Assembly (NCBI GenBank): GCA_938018005.1
Contig: CALIJG010000021.1
Span: 1-17,831 of the forward strand
Direction: 5' to 3'
Length of the DNA stretch: 17,831 nucleotides
DNA from: an uncultured Candidatus Saccharibacteria bacterium
GTDB lineage: Bacteria; Patescibacteriota; Saccharimonadia; Saccharimonadales; Saccharimonadaceae
Shown here: in pieces, positions 5,869-13,650 of the stretch
Layout: every line of letters begins with the position of its first letter
Position numbering within the stretch: the first letter of the stretch is position 1
The notes under the pieces: model-generated
Database searches by the model: none
The model's input: only the letters and a program-made list of their open reading frames with translations
What the model was told of the DNA's origin: nothing
Made by a program: the position numbers and the translations under genes

Positions 5869-5914
5869 TAGCTAACGTGGAGGAGGCAAAATTTCGATAT
5901 TCTGGCTGCAAGCA

Positions 5915-7123
5915 CTACGTCAGCTGCCCCACCAAGCTATATATCGGGAAGAGAATGGCCGCCACCATGCCGCCAGCCACGATGGCGAGGACGACCATCA
6001 GCACGGGCTCGATGGCAGTGGAGATGTTGCGGATCTCTTCGTCTAGCTCGTCTTCGTAGACCTGGGCGGTCTTGCCCATCATTTCGTCGATCTTGCCCGA
6101 TTGCTCACCAATCTTGATCATCTGCGGCACCATTGGCAAGATGTAATCCTCACGACTCAGTGAGACAGACAGCGCTCGCCCACCCTTGACCTTCTCGGCA
6201 GTCCGGCGGATGGAAGCCTCGATAATCGTATTATTGACCCCTGTCGCGGTAATGTCGAGCATGTCGAGCATCGGCACACCAGTGGCAAGCAGTGTCTGGC
6301 CGGTGCGAGTAAAGCGCGCCATATAGAGCTTGCGAAACATACTGCCAACGAAGGGCATGTTGAGCTTGAGCGTGTCGAAGGTGCGCGTGCCGGGGCCTGT
6401 CTTGGCGTATTGGCGGGTGAAGTAGATAGCACCCACCAGCAAAATCAGCTCCGCCCACCAGAAGCTTGCAGTAAACTTCGCCACGGCGATCAGCGCCGCA
6501 GTGAGGAATGGCAGCGTCTTGTGCATGTCGCTATATAGCTTCTCCACCTGTGGCACCACCACAAGCAGCATAAAGAGCATCACGCCCATAATCACCGCCA
6601 AGACGATGGCTGGATACGTCATAGCACCGCGAATCTTGCTCACCATGGCGGCATCCTTTTCCTGCTGGGAGGCAACCCGCTTGAGCGCTTGGTCGAGCGT
6701 ACCAGAGGCCTCACCAGCGGTCACGAGTGAGAGGTAGATTTTGTCGAAGATCTCGGGGTGTTTGCCAAAGGAGTCCGATAGCTGCCGACCACCCTCAACA
6801 TCGGCAATGATTTCTTGGATAATCTCTTGCAGCTTCTTGTTCTCCGTCTGCTCAAGCACCGTACGGAGGCTCTGCGACAGAGGTAGCCCCGCACCGATTA
6901 GTGTTGCGAGCTGACGAGTAAAGACCACTTTGTCTTTGGTTGTCACACGACGCGTCAGGCTACCAAAGAGCCCACCACTCTCATCGACTTCTTTGATATC
7001 GAGAGGAACGAAGCCTTGCTCAGTCAAAACGCGCGCCGCTGCCATCTCAGACTCGGCCTGGACGATAGATTTGATGATGGTGTCGGTCGCTTTGTCGCGT
7101 GCTTCGTAGTTGAACTTTCGCAT
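5915..7123 (-). CDS. pilC: Type IV pilus platform protein PilC (T2SS F family)
   Basis: 402 aa, the normal length. It starts MRKFNYEARDKATDTIIKS, the usual N-terminal beta motif, then two T2SSF repeats (about 70-195 and 272-395). The sequence GLPLSQSLRTVLEQTENKKL in the first repeat is mirrored by GVPMLDMLDITATGVNN in the second. Membrane helices are at about 170-195, 220-245 and 373-396. It is the inner-membrane platform that couples PilB/PilT to the growing pilus. ATG 7123 follows the pilT stop by 3 nt, with GAGAGG 7 nt upstream lying inside the pilT end. It is the last gene of the motor operon. Confidence 0.95.
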   Translation of the reverse strand: MRKFNYEARDKATDTIIKSIVQAESEMAAARVLTEQGFVPLDIKEVDESGGLFGSLTRRVTTKDKVVFTRQLATLIGAGLPLSQSLRTVLEQTENKKLQEIIQEIIADVEGGRQLSDSFGKHPEIFDKIYLSLVTAGEASGTLDQALKRVASQQEKDAAMVSKIRGAMTYPAIVLAVIMGVMLFMLLVVVPQVEKLYSDMHKTLPFLTAALIAVAKFTASFWWAELILLVGAIYFTRQYAKTGPGTRTFDTLKLNMPFVGSMFRKLYMARFTRTGQTLLATGVPMLDMLDITATGVNNTIIEASIRRTAEKVKGGRALSVSLSREDYILPMVPQMIKIGEQSGKIDEMMGKTAQVYEDELDEEIRNISTAIEPVLMVVLAIVAGGMVAAILFPIYSLVGQLT

Positions 7124-7126
7124 CGA

Positions 7127-8197
7127 TTATCCTCTCATTAAGCGCTCGAATTCGGTGAGGTCAACCGCAAACTCGCGGGCGCTATCATATGTCACGGTGC
7201 CACTCTGGACCAGACTCACCAGTGTTCGATCCATCGTCTGCATACCTTGGTCGGCCCCAGTCTGGATGATGGCATCAAGCTGGTGACTCTTACCCTCGCG
7301 GATGACGTTGCGCACCGCTGGGTTGGCTACCAAGACCTCAGCGGCCACCACTCGCCCACCACCGATGGCTGGCACGAGGCGCTGGCTACAGATTGCCATC
7401 AAGATATTGGCCAGCTGAGCCCGAATCTGCGGCTGCTGGTGCGGCGGGAAGACGTCGATCATGCGGTCGATACTCTGCGCTGCACTGTTGGTGTGCAGGG
7501 TAGCAAACACCAAGTGGCCTGTCTCGGCAATGGTGATGGCAGCACTAATCGTCTCGAGATCGCGCATCTCACCAATCAGCACGACATCTGGGTCTTGGCG
7601 CAGGCTGGAGCGCAGCGCGGCGCTAAAGGAGTAGGTGTCATAGTGCACCTCACGCTGCACGACCACCGAGCGCTTACTCTTGTGAGTGAACTCAATCGGG
7701 TCTTCGATGGTGATGATGTGGTGCGACTTCTCAGTGTTGATTTTATCAATCAAAGCAGCTAGCGTGGTCGACTTACCACTACCGGTCGGGCCCGTCACCA
7801 GCACCAGGCCGCGCGGGAAGTCAGCAAAGGTCATGACGACGGGCGGCATGCCGAGCTCGGTCACAGATTTTATCTCATTCGGGATCAAGCGCAGCGCAGC
7901 CGCTAAGTTGCCCCGCTCATGAAAGGCATTAACCCGGAAGCGCCCAAGATTACCAAAGGCAAAGCTAAAGTCAAACTCTTTATCCTTCATCAGCACCTGC
8001 TGCTGGTCTTGGTCGAGAATGGCAAAAACAAGCCGCTCCACCTGCGCTTCGTCCAGTGGGCCAAAGCCCGCCACAGGGGTCAGCGCACCATCAATGCGCA
8101 GCATGGGGGGTAGCCCCACCTGAATGTGCAAGTCTGAGGCGCGGCGGCGCACCACATCCTCGAGCAGGACTTCTATGCGTAATTCTCTATTTTCCAT
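7127..8197 (-). CDS. pilT: Type IV pilus retraction ATPase PilT
   Basis: 356 aa, typical for PilT. N-terminal PAS-like domain (ASDLHIQVGLPPMLRIDG), Walker A GPTGSGKS (about 136-143), Asp box IEDPIEF (164-170), Walker B DVVLIGEMRD (204-213) and His box ATLHTNSAAQSIDRMIDVFP (232-251). The C-terminal AVRNVIREGKSHQL matches the AIRNLIREGK signature that marks PilT rather than PilB. It powers pilus depolymerisation, and so twitching, attachment and DNA uptake in known systems. The Shine-Dalgarno AAAGGAA is 12 nt from ATG 8197, longer than usual. It lies 20 nt after pilB. Confidence 0.95.
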   Translation of the reverse strand: MENRELRIEVLLEDVVRRRASDLHIQVGLPPMLRIDGALTPVAGFGPLDEAQVERLVFAILDQDQQQVLMKDKEFDFSFAFGNLGRFRVNAFHERGNLAAALRLIPNEIKSVTELGMPPVVMTFADFPRGLVLVTGPTGSGKSTTLAALIDKINTEKSHHIITIEDPIEFTHKSKRSVVVQREVHYDTYSFSAALRSSLRQDPDVVLIGEMRDLETISAAITIAETGHLVFATLHTNSAAQSIDRMIDVFPPHQQPQIRAQLANILMAICSQRLVPAIGGGRVVAAEVLVANPAVRNVIREGKSHQLDAIIQTGADQGMQTMDRTLVSLVQSGTVTYDSAREFAVDLTEFERLMRG

Positions 8198-8217
8198 GGT
8201 AGTTGTTGGTTCCTTTC

Positions 8218-9981
8218 TTATGCTATGTCTGATGTGACACGGTTGACTTCCTCCAGGGTGGTAATCCCTTGCAGCGCCTTGAGGTAGCCATCTTGGCGCA
8301 TCGTGATCATCCCTTGCTCGATGGCTTTCTTCTGGATCTCGGTACTCGACGCTCGGGCGGTAATGAGCTGCTGGATCTCCTCTGTCACTTCCATCACCTC
8401 AAAGAGTCCGGCTCGGCCACTGTAGCCCCGTGGTGTGTTGGCCGTGTCGCGTCCACGCACTAAGCGGTAGGATTTTTGGCCAGCTAGCGGCAAGTCACTA
8501 TAGCCAAGGTCGGCCGAGATTTTGGCTGCCTCTGCCTTGGTCTTGGGTAAGAGATGCCCTACGGTGCTGAGGATCATCTCTGTCTCAAGCGGATTAGACC
8601 AATAATTCTCGTGCTGGGGCCCAATCCGGCGTACCAAGCGCTGGCCAATGATGGTATTAACGGTGCTAGCAATGAGGAATGGCTCGATATGCATATCGAG
8701 CAAGCGCGGCAACACTCCCGCTGCTGAGTTGGTATGGAGCGTACTAAAGACAAGGTGACCCGTCAGTGCTGCCTGAACGGCGAGGTTGGCCGTCTCGTTG
8801 TCGCGGATTTCCCCCACCATCACCACATCAGGGTCTTGGCGGAGAATACTGCGCAGACCATTCGCAAAGGTAAGACCAACGTCACTATTGACCTGGATTT
8901 GATTAACCCCCTCCATTTTGTATTCAACGGGGTCTTCCAATGTGACGATGTTAATGGTATCGTCCTTGATTTCTTTAATCAGTGCATAGAGACTGGTCGA
9001 CTTACCGCTACCGGTCGGGCCGCTAGTGAGGATCATTCCATTGGGGCGGTGGATCCCCTGGCGAATGAGCCGGAGGGCGCGCCCAGCATAGCCCATCTGT
9101 TCGAGCTCGAAGGATGTGCCAGTCTTATCCAGCAAACGGATCACCACCTGCTCGCCCCACACCACTGGACTAATGGCAATACGGAGATCAACTTCCTTAT
9201 CTGCCACCTTAACGGCAAACTGCCCATCCTGCGGGATACGGTGCTCATCGATCTTCAACTCAGACAGGATCTTGATCCGGCTTACCAGTGCTGGCTCGAT
9301 ACTCTTAGGTAATTGCATAACTTCGCGCAGCACACCATCGACGCGGCAGCGGATCTTGAGCGACTTCTCAAGCGGCTCAATGTGGATATCGCTCGCACGG
9401 CTCTTTACGGCGTATTCGAGAATAGTACTCAGGGCTCGGCTAATTGGTGAGTCTTGGACGATTGTCTTGATATCACCCCGAGCTTCAGCGGCTGCCTCGG
9501 CCTGCGATACTTGAGCGGCCACATTGACACTACTGAGATCGGTGCGGTACTGCTCGAGCACATGACGCACCCCAGCCTCCGACGCCATAAAGACCTTGAG
9601 TGGGCGCTGGACGCGGTTGGCAAGGTAATCGACCGCCTGGACGTTGTTGGCGTCAATCATCGCCACCGCCAAGCGGTTCTGCACCTCGGCTAGTGGTACT
9701 GCCATGAAACGCTCGGCAATGTCCGACGGCAAAAGCGTGAGGATGTCTTGGTCGACAATTGTATTAGTGAGATTGACATATGGCACACCAGACACATGGG
9801 CAATCGCCCGGGTAAGCAACTCGTTATCGATCGCTGACTCATCAGTTAGCACAGTCAATAGTGGTCGGCCACTTTCGCGCGCCAGCTTAGTAGCATCATC
9901 AAGGCGTTGGCGCGTGATCAGCCCTTCGTCAACAAGGAGTGTAGTGAGTTTTTCTTGCATATCACTTGTCATCAGTGCCAC
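8218..9981 (-). CDS. pilB: Type IV pilus extension ATPase PilB (GspE family)
   Basis: 587 aa from GTG 9981, chosen because AGAGG lies 6 nt upstream; an ATG at 9972 is the alternative. MshEN-type N-terminal domain (about 8-145, LLVDEGLITRQRLDDA), then N2 (ASDIHIEPLEKSLKIRCRVDG), Walker A GPTGSGKST (321-329), Asp box LEDPVEY (348-354), Walker B DVVMVGEIRD (385-394) and His box STLHTNSAAGVLPRL. The region where PilB/GspE normally carry a zinc tetracysteine (about 450-520, between QRLVRRIGPQHENYW and PRGYSGRAGLFEVMEV) has no cysteine at all; the only Cys is near residue 212. It drives pilus polymerisation on PilC. Confidence 0.95.
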   Translation of the reverse strand: MALMTSDMQEKLTTLLVDEGLITRQRLDDATKLARESGRPLLTVLTDESAIDNELLTRAIAHVSGVPYVNLTNTIVDQDILTLLPSDIAERFMAVPLAEVQNRLAVAMIDANNVQAVDYLANRVQRPLKVFMASEAGVRHVLEQYRTDLSSVNVAAQVSQAEAAAEARGDIKTIVQDSPISRALSTILEYAVKSRASDIHIEPLEKSLKIRCRVDGVLREVMQLPKSIEPALVSRIKILSELKIDEHRIPQDGQFAVKVADKEVDLRIAISPVVWGEQVVIRLLDKTGTSFELEQMGYAGRALRLIRQGIHRPNGMILTSGPTGSGKSTSLYALIKEIKDDTINIVTLEDPVEYKMEGVNQIQVNSDVGLTFANGLRSILRQDPDVVMVGEIRDNETANLAVQAALTGHLVFSTLHTNSAAGVLPRLLDMHIEPFLIASTVNTIIGQRLVRRIGPQHENYWSNPLETEMILSTVGHLLPKTKAEAAKISADLGYSDLPLAGQKSYRLVRGRDTANTPRGYSGRAGLFEVMEVTEEIQQLITARASSTEIQKKAIEQGMITMRQDGYLKALQGITTLEEVNRVTSDIA

Positions 9982-9993
9982 ACGCTACCTCTG

Positions 9994-10224
9994 TTATTTC
10001 TGCTGCGATTGCCCAATGATCGTTTCGACCGCTGGGTTGATCGCCTCCTTGTTAAATACTGCGCTGTCTGGCTCATCAATCGTATCCGAGAGCTTCTCGA
10101 CCGTCTCTACCTTAGTGCCACGCTGCGGCATTTGCAAGAATGGGATACTACTGGCCACAAAAAACGCCACCACCACTGATATACTAGCGATCAAGATGAT
10201 CATTGCGATGTCGGTCTTCTTCAT
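9994..10224 (-). CDS. Small single-TM protein in the T4P motor operon
   Basis: 76 aa. MKKTD is followed by one hydrophobic helix (about residues 6-29, IAMIILIASISVVVAFFVASSIPF) and an acidic, extended tail to the C-terminus. ATG 10224 overlaps the pilO stop (ATGA), and the gene ends 12 nt before pilB, so it belongs to the operon. In many T4P loci PilP follows PilO, but PilP is a lipoprotein with a HomC domain and neither is visible here. It might be a reduced partner of the PilN/PilO complex; its function is unknown. Confidence 0.85.
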   Translation of the reverse strand: MKKTDIAMIILIASISVVVAFFVASSIPFLQMPQRGTKVETVEKLSDTIDEPDSAVFNKEAINPAVETIIGQSQQK

Positions 10225-10904
10225 GGTTTGATGTCCTTTTTCTTTAGCTCGATGGTTTTGGCTGGTGAGTAGTAGGCATGGGCCGAGATCTTCATGGCGA
10301 CTTTGCTATCAGTCCGCTCGATGGTCATGCGGTCGATCTCAATCACGCGGATGGAGCGCTCGAAGCGCTGCAAAAGCTCGCGCAGAGCGTTGGGGTTACT
10401 GGCCGATACCTCCATGGTGAAGTGAATGGACTGCAAGTTGCCATTGCTGGCGGCTGCACCAGTGCTGCCAGACGACTCGCTGTCGTCCGTTTGGTCGATA
10501 TTAAGCGAATCGAGTGACACTCCTGCCACGCCATTGACCAGCTTGGACTGGAGCGAAGCACCCAACGCGAGAGCATTATCCTCCGCTGGCAGAGCATCAA
10601 GCACCACCTGGAGCGCCTTCTCATCGTTGTTGATGCGGCTGGCATTGAGGTGTGAGTTGGTCTCGAGCACCTTTAGCTCACCGCGTAGCTTCTCCACGGC
10701 GTCGTTGTTGTTCTTGAGCACGGCAGCGGTGTTGTTTTTCTCGCCAAGCACCCGCTCCTTGAAGATAATTTGCTGCACCAAAAACCACGATATCACCAGT
10801 GCGAAACCCACAATTACTGAGGCTCCAGCCACCCAGAGGAACATCACCCGGCTGGATTGCTCGATCTGTTGGCGCTTGTGAATGGCGGCGTCTTTCTTAC
10901 TCAT
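10221..10904 (-). CDS. pilO: PilO-like inner-membrane alignment protein
   Basis: 227 aa. Short basic cytosolic N-terminus, one TM helix (about 20-45, MFLWVAGASVIVGFALVISWFLV), a coiled coil (about 50-100, KERVLGEKNNTAAVLKNNNDAVEKLRGELKVLE), a low-complexity Ser/Gly/Ala linker (about 141-152, DDSESSGSTGAAASNG) and a C-terminal ferredoxin-like half (FTMEVSASNPNALRELLQRFERS...IEIDRMTIER). This is the PilO architecture. Its ATG directly abuts the pilN stop, and its stop overlaps the next ATG. The call rests on architecture and operon position more than on sequence motifs. Confidence 0.82.
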   Translation of the reverse strand: MSKKDAAIHKRQQIEQSSRVMFLWVAGASVIVGFALVISWFLVQQIIFKERVLGEKNNTAAVLKNNNDAVEKLRGELKVLETNSHLNASRINNDEKALQVVLDALPAEDNALALGASLQSKLVNGVAGVSLDSLNIDQTDDSESSGSTGAAASNGNLQSIHFTMEVSASNPNALRELLQRFERSIRVIEIDRMTIERTDSKVAMKISAHAYYSPAKTIELKKKDIKP

Positions 10905-11630
10905 CTAGTTCTTCTCCTTGTTGGTCACCTTGGGCGTAAAGAGGCTATCGGGCACATGCAAGCGCGAGTCGGTCACATTGGTGCTGCCGGTTGGGGCTTC
11001 GATGCGCAAATTCTTAGAGCTATTAGAGAGAAGCTCCTTGGGGTAGGTAAAGGTCAGCTTGAAGCGCAGCACCTTAGCCCCACTGGCGTCCTCGCCATAG
11101 CTGGTGTCGCTCACGGTCACATCATCGGCCAGCTTAACGGTCTGGACGCGGTTATCGCCATCAGTGTAGCTCAGCTTGGTGTTGAGGATCATTTTCTTGA
11201 GCTTGTCTGTTGCCTCAAAGCTGTTGGCTGCCGACCCCTCAATAGAGAGCTTCGTCTCAGACGGGTCGAGGCTAACGGTCGACATCTTCACATCATTGGG
11301 CGCAGCAGGATTGATGGCACTGAGCACATCGAAGATCCGCGAGTCGATACTCTTATCTTTGTGCATCGAGGAGAGCTGGGCTAGTTGGTTTTGGATGGTG
11401 ACAATCTGGTTGGCATCTTTAACACTACTAATCTTGCCGTATTGGTCTTTGATCTCGTTGTCGGTCAGCCACTCACGGGCACTCTGCGTACCAACATACA
11501 CCACCAGCAGCGCCACTGCTGCACCAGCGATGATACTCACCAAGATGGAGAGCGATATCACACCATTGCGCATGCGCTGGGCATGCAGGTATTCGCGCTT
11601 GACATCAGGGATGAGGTTGATCTCTATCAT
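10905..11630 (-). CDS. pilN: PilN-like protein, PilM-binding
   Basis: 241 aa. The N-terminal MIEINLIPDVKREYL is the INLIP motif that binds the groove of PilM. A TM helix follows (about 24-47, VISLSILVSIIAGAAVALLVVYVG), then a coiled-coil segment (about 53-85) and a C-terminal periplasmic-type domain. ATG 11630 overlaps the pilM stop as ATGA, so PilM and PilN are translationally coupled. The C-terminal tail after about 195 is polar and may be disordered. Confidence 0.9.
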   Translation of the reverse strand: MIEINLIPDVKREYLHAQRMRNGVISLSILVSIIAGAAVALLVVYVGTQSAREWLTDNEIKDQYGKISSVKDANQIVTIQNQLAQLSSMHKDKSIDSRIFDVLSAINPAAPNDVKMSTVSLDPSETKLSIEGSAANSFEATDKLKKMILNTKLSYTDGDNRVQTVKLADDVTVSDTSYGEDASGAKVLRFKLTFTYPKELLSNSSKNLRIEAPTGSTNVTDSRLHVPDSLFTPKVTNKEKN

Positions 11631-12679
11631 GCGTCGTTCCTCCGTTTTGCTAGGCCTACTGCTGTGGCAAACTCTGGTGCGACGTTGGCCAATTGCTCTT
11701 GGCTCGTCTGCGGCATATGGATACCATGCCAGGGGTTACCCGGGGCGGTCGAGACCTCTACCTTGGCCGCAACATACTCGCTGAGATGTGGAATCATCTC
11801 GCCAAAGCCTGTCAGTGTAATGCTCGACACCTGGGCGCTGGCGTAGCGCGTCTGGAAGAATTTGATCGATTTGATAAGCTCGCTCGCAAAGTTATCCAGC
11901 GCACCCTCAATAGCACGCACCACCTGCCCATCGAGCTTATCCTCCGCCAGACCAAACTTGAGAATGAATTGCCGAGCTTGGTCCTCCTGAACGCTGAGGT
12001 TTTGCACTGCCGACTTGACGAAGCTGCTGACACCAGACGGAATAGTCCGGACGAGGCGCGGCGCTCCACCGTAGATAATGGCAAGGTCGGTCGAGAGTTC
12101 ACCAATGTCGATCAGCATCACCGCAGCACCATTTGCTGCTTGCTGCGGCGGTGCAAAGGCCCGCACCATCGCAATTGGGTCGGGCTCGATGGCAATCACA
12201 TTCAGCCCCAGGCCCTCGATAAACTCCAGCTGGTCTTCACTATACCCCTTCGATACACTGCTAATCAGCACCTCTTGCTGATCGCTCGCATGGAGCGATG
12301 GCCCCAGCAGCACCCAATCTACCTTAGCATCATCCGCCATCGGCACATATTGGTCTATCTGGTATTTCATCGTGGCACGCAGCTCGGCATCGGAAACTTG
12401 CGGCACATCGACCACTGTTGTAAAGGTTTTGTTGGATGGCAGGCCAATCGCAACATTCTTCGTCTTGATGCCGCTCTGGCCCACGGCAGTCATAATAACT
12501 TCGCCCAGGCGACGGCGCGATTCTGGTGCATCGCTGCTAGTAATACGGCGGTCAACGGGCGCATAGCCATGTGCCACGAGCTCCCACTCGTCGCCAGCTG
12601 GTGCTAGCTGCAAAACCCGCACGGCATTGGTGCCGATATCGAGTGCAAAGAAATCGCCCGACCCTTTTTGAAACTTCAT
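11627..12679 (-). CDS. pilM: Type IV pilus actin-like protein PilM
   Basis: 350 aa from ATG 12679. The FtsA/actin-type phosphate 1 motif is FFALDIGTNAVRVLQL (about 10-25). The second phosphate motif appears as AVMLIDIGELSTDLAIIYGG near residue 195, and the adenosine region as ITLTGFGEMIPHLSEYVA near 305. PilM is cytosolic and recruits PilN to the membrane. A second in-frame ATG lies at 12685, but the TATAAT -10 box ends at 12688, only 2 nt from it, so 12679 fits the probable transcript start better. First gene of the seven-gene T4P motor operon. Confidence 0.93.
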   Translation of the reverse strand: MKFQKGSGDFFALDIGTNAVRVLQLAPAGDEWELVAHGYAPVDRRITSSDAPESRRRLGEVIMTAVGQSGIKTKNVAIGLPSNKTFTTVVDVPQVSDAELRATMKYQIDQYVPMADDAKVDWVLLGPSLHASDQQEVLISSVSKGYSEDQLEFIEGLGLNVIAIEPDPIAMVRAFAPPQQAANGAAVMLIDIGELSTDLAIIYGGAPRLVRTIPSGVSSFVKSAVQNLSVQEDQARQFILKFGLAEDKLDGQVVRAIEGALDNFASELIKSIKFFQTRYASAQVSSITLTGFGEMIPHLSEYVAAKVEVSTAPGNPWHGIHMPQTSQEQLANVAPEFATAVGLAKRRNDA

Positions 12680-12687
12680 ACTCATCT

Positions 12688-12717
12688 ATTATACATAAGC
12701 GACATTGGTTTAGGCAA
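12688..12717 (-). promoter_or_regulatory. Promoter of the pilM-N-O-x-B-T-C operon
   Basis: On the minus strand TTGCCT (12717-12712), an 18-nt spacer, and perfect TATAAT (12693-12688). Only 8 nt separate the -10 box from ATG 12679, so the mRNA is probably leaderless. No other strong promoter was seen inside the operon. Confidence 0.7.
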
Positions 12718-12742
12718 GGGGGTTGGCGGAAAATATCGATAG

Positions 12743-12771
12743 TTGACATATCTCTCATTGTCTGATATATA
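12743..12771 (+). promoter_or_regulatory. Promoter of the unknown coiled-coil gene
   Basis: Perfect TTGACA (12743-12748), 17-nt spacer, TATATA (12766-12771). TGAGG then precedes ATG 12782 by 5 nt. It is divergent from the pilM promoter, about 50 bp away. Confidence 0.7.
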
Positions 12772-12781
12772 TGAGGTTATT

Positions 12782-13554
12782 ATGAAATTCTTTGATCGAC
12801 TCTCCCAAGAACCAAATACCACCCCCCCAATGAGCTGAGCGATAAGTCGCCCGGCGGCCGAACACGGCGAGCGCTTGCAGCTGCGGCAGATCAGCTTGCA
12901 GAGGAGCAACGTAGACACAAGGAAGAAATGCTCAAATATGAGCGCGAGGCTCAGCACTCTCAGGAAATGCGCAGGCAATTCCTGGAGCGTTCTGGGGCAT
13001 ACCCTGCACCACCTGATCTATATGCATTATGGCTCTATACCTATCTAGAACAAGGCAACGAAATTACTCATCCAAGAGATTATACTTTCCCGCGCGGACA
13101 GCTCAGGAGAGACGAGACTATTACACAGCAATCGCTTGCCTCGATTGGGCCAAGTGGTGCAGTATTTGAGGATGAAGAGATATCATATTACGACCAACGT
13201 GTTGTCTGGGTACCAACGAAAAGCTGTGAGGGAAACTGTATTCCAACAGGCTATGGTTCTCACGCACTGACTATTATGTATTTACCCGATCTTGCCAAGC
13301 TAGACACTCGCTCAACTTCTGGCGATTGGCGCCCAGGATGGGAGTATGGCCATTCGACGCTGCTCACCTTAGAGCTCGATGGATCATCACCAACCGGCCT
13401 TCGCGCCTCAACAAATGACCCAGATGTCATCGAGTCCTATGCCGATATAACCGACATGATTATGGGTCTCACTGGCAACTTTGATCCAGCAGCGATGCGC
13501 CAAAAACTGAAAGATGCTAAGAACCGGCCCAGCCAAGAGTTGGAGCAACTATAA
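12782..13554 (+). CDS. Unknown coiled-coil protein, frame broken at a C7 tract
   Basis: A good promoter and ribosome-binding site point to ATG 12782, which encodes MKFFDRLSQEPNTTPPMS and stops at TGA 12836. The next frame is open from 12796 to 13554 and continues with NELSDKSPGGRTRRALAAAD and a charged helix (LAEEQRRHKEEMLKYEREAQ). The two frames meet in seven C (12822-12828); one more C, or a -1 shift in the run, gives a continuous 257-aa protein. Without it the only product is from ATG 12928 (208 aa), which loses half of the coiled coil. There is no signal peptide or TM helix. The C-terminal body (WVPTKSCEGNC, ALTIMYLPDLAKLDTRS, WRPGWEYGHSTLLTLELDG) matches no family I know. Base composition looks more AT-rich than the pil genes. 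Confidence 0.65.
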
Positions 13555-13594
13555 CTCACGCTTTGCTATATTGAGTCTGGTATCTTCTACCGCA

Positions 13595-13628
13595 ATAATA
13601 GGAGCAGCTTCTAGCCTGCTCCTATTAT
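13595..13628. terminator. Bidirectional stem-loop between convergent genes
   Basis: ATAATAGGAGCAG (13595-13607) is perfectly complementary to CTGCTCCTATTAT (13616-13628) around an 8-nt loop. The T-rich end is inside the stem rather than a separate run. It sits between the stops of two convergent genes and could end both transcripts. Confidence 0.65.
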
Positions 13629-13650
13629 AGCCTGTAGCCAATCATCACAG

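Larger units (their letters stand above)
5511..5914. other. Intergenic region between tRNA-Arg and the 3' end of pilC
   Basis: 404 bp. It contains the tRNA promoter, a short tandem run of the unit CAAGAAT (about 5671-5693), repeat copy A (5733-5868) and 46 bp up to the pilC stop. The longest frames here have no ribosome-binding site or recognisable protein and cross the hairpins, so I call no gene. Confidence 0.75.

Noticed and set aside
11693..12607. 304-codon open frame on the plus strand opposite pilM
   Set aside because: Shadow of a GC-rich gene. The protein is low in hydrophobic order, has no ribosome-binding site and lies fully opposite PilM with intact motifs.
3959..12679. Recoding of TGA as in Gracilibacteria
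   Set aside because: TGA ends the bPH2 gene, pilO and pilM exactly at ATGA overlaps with the next gene, so it is used as a stop.
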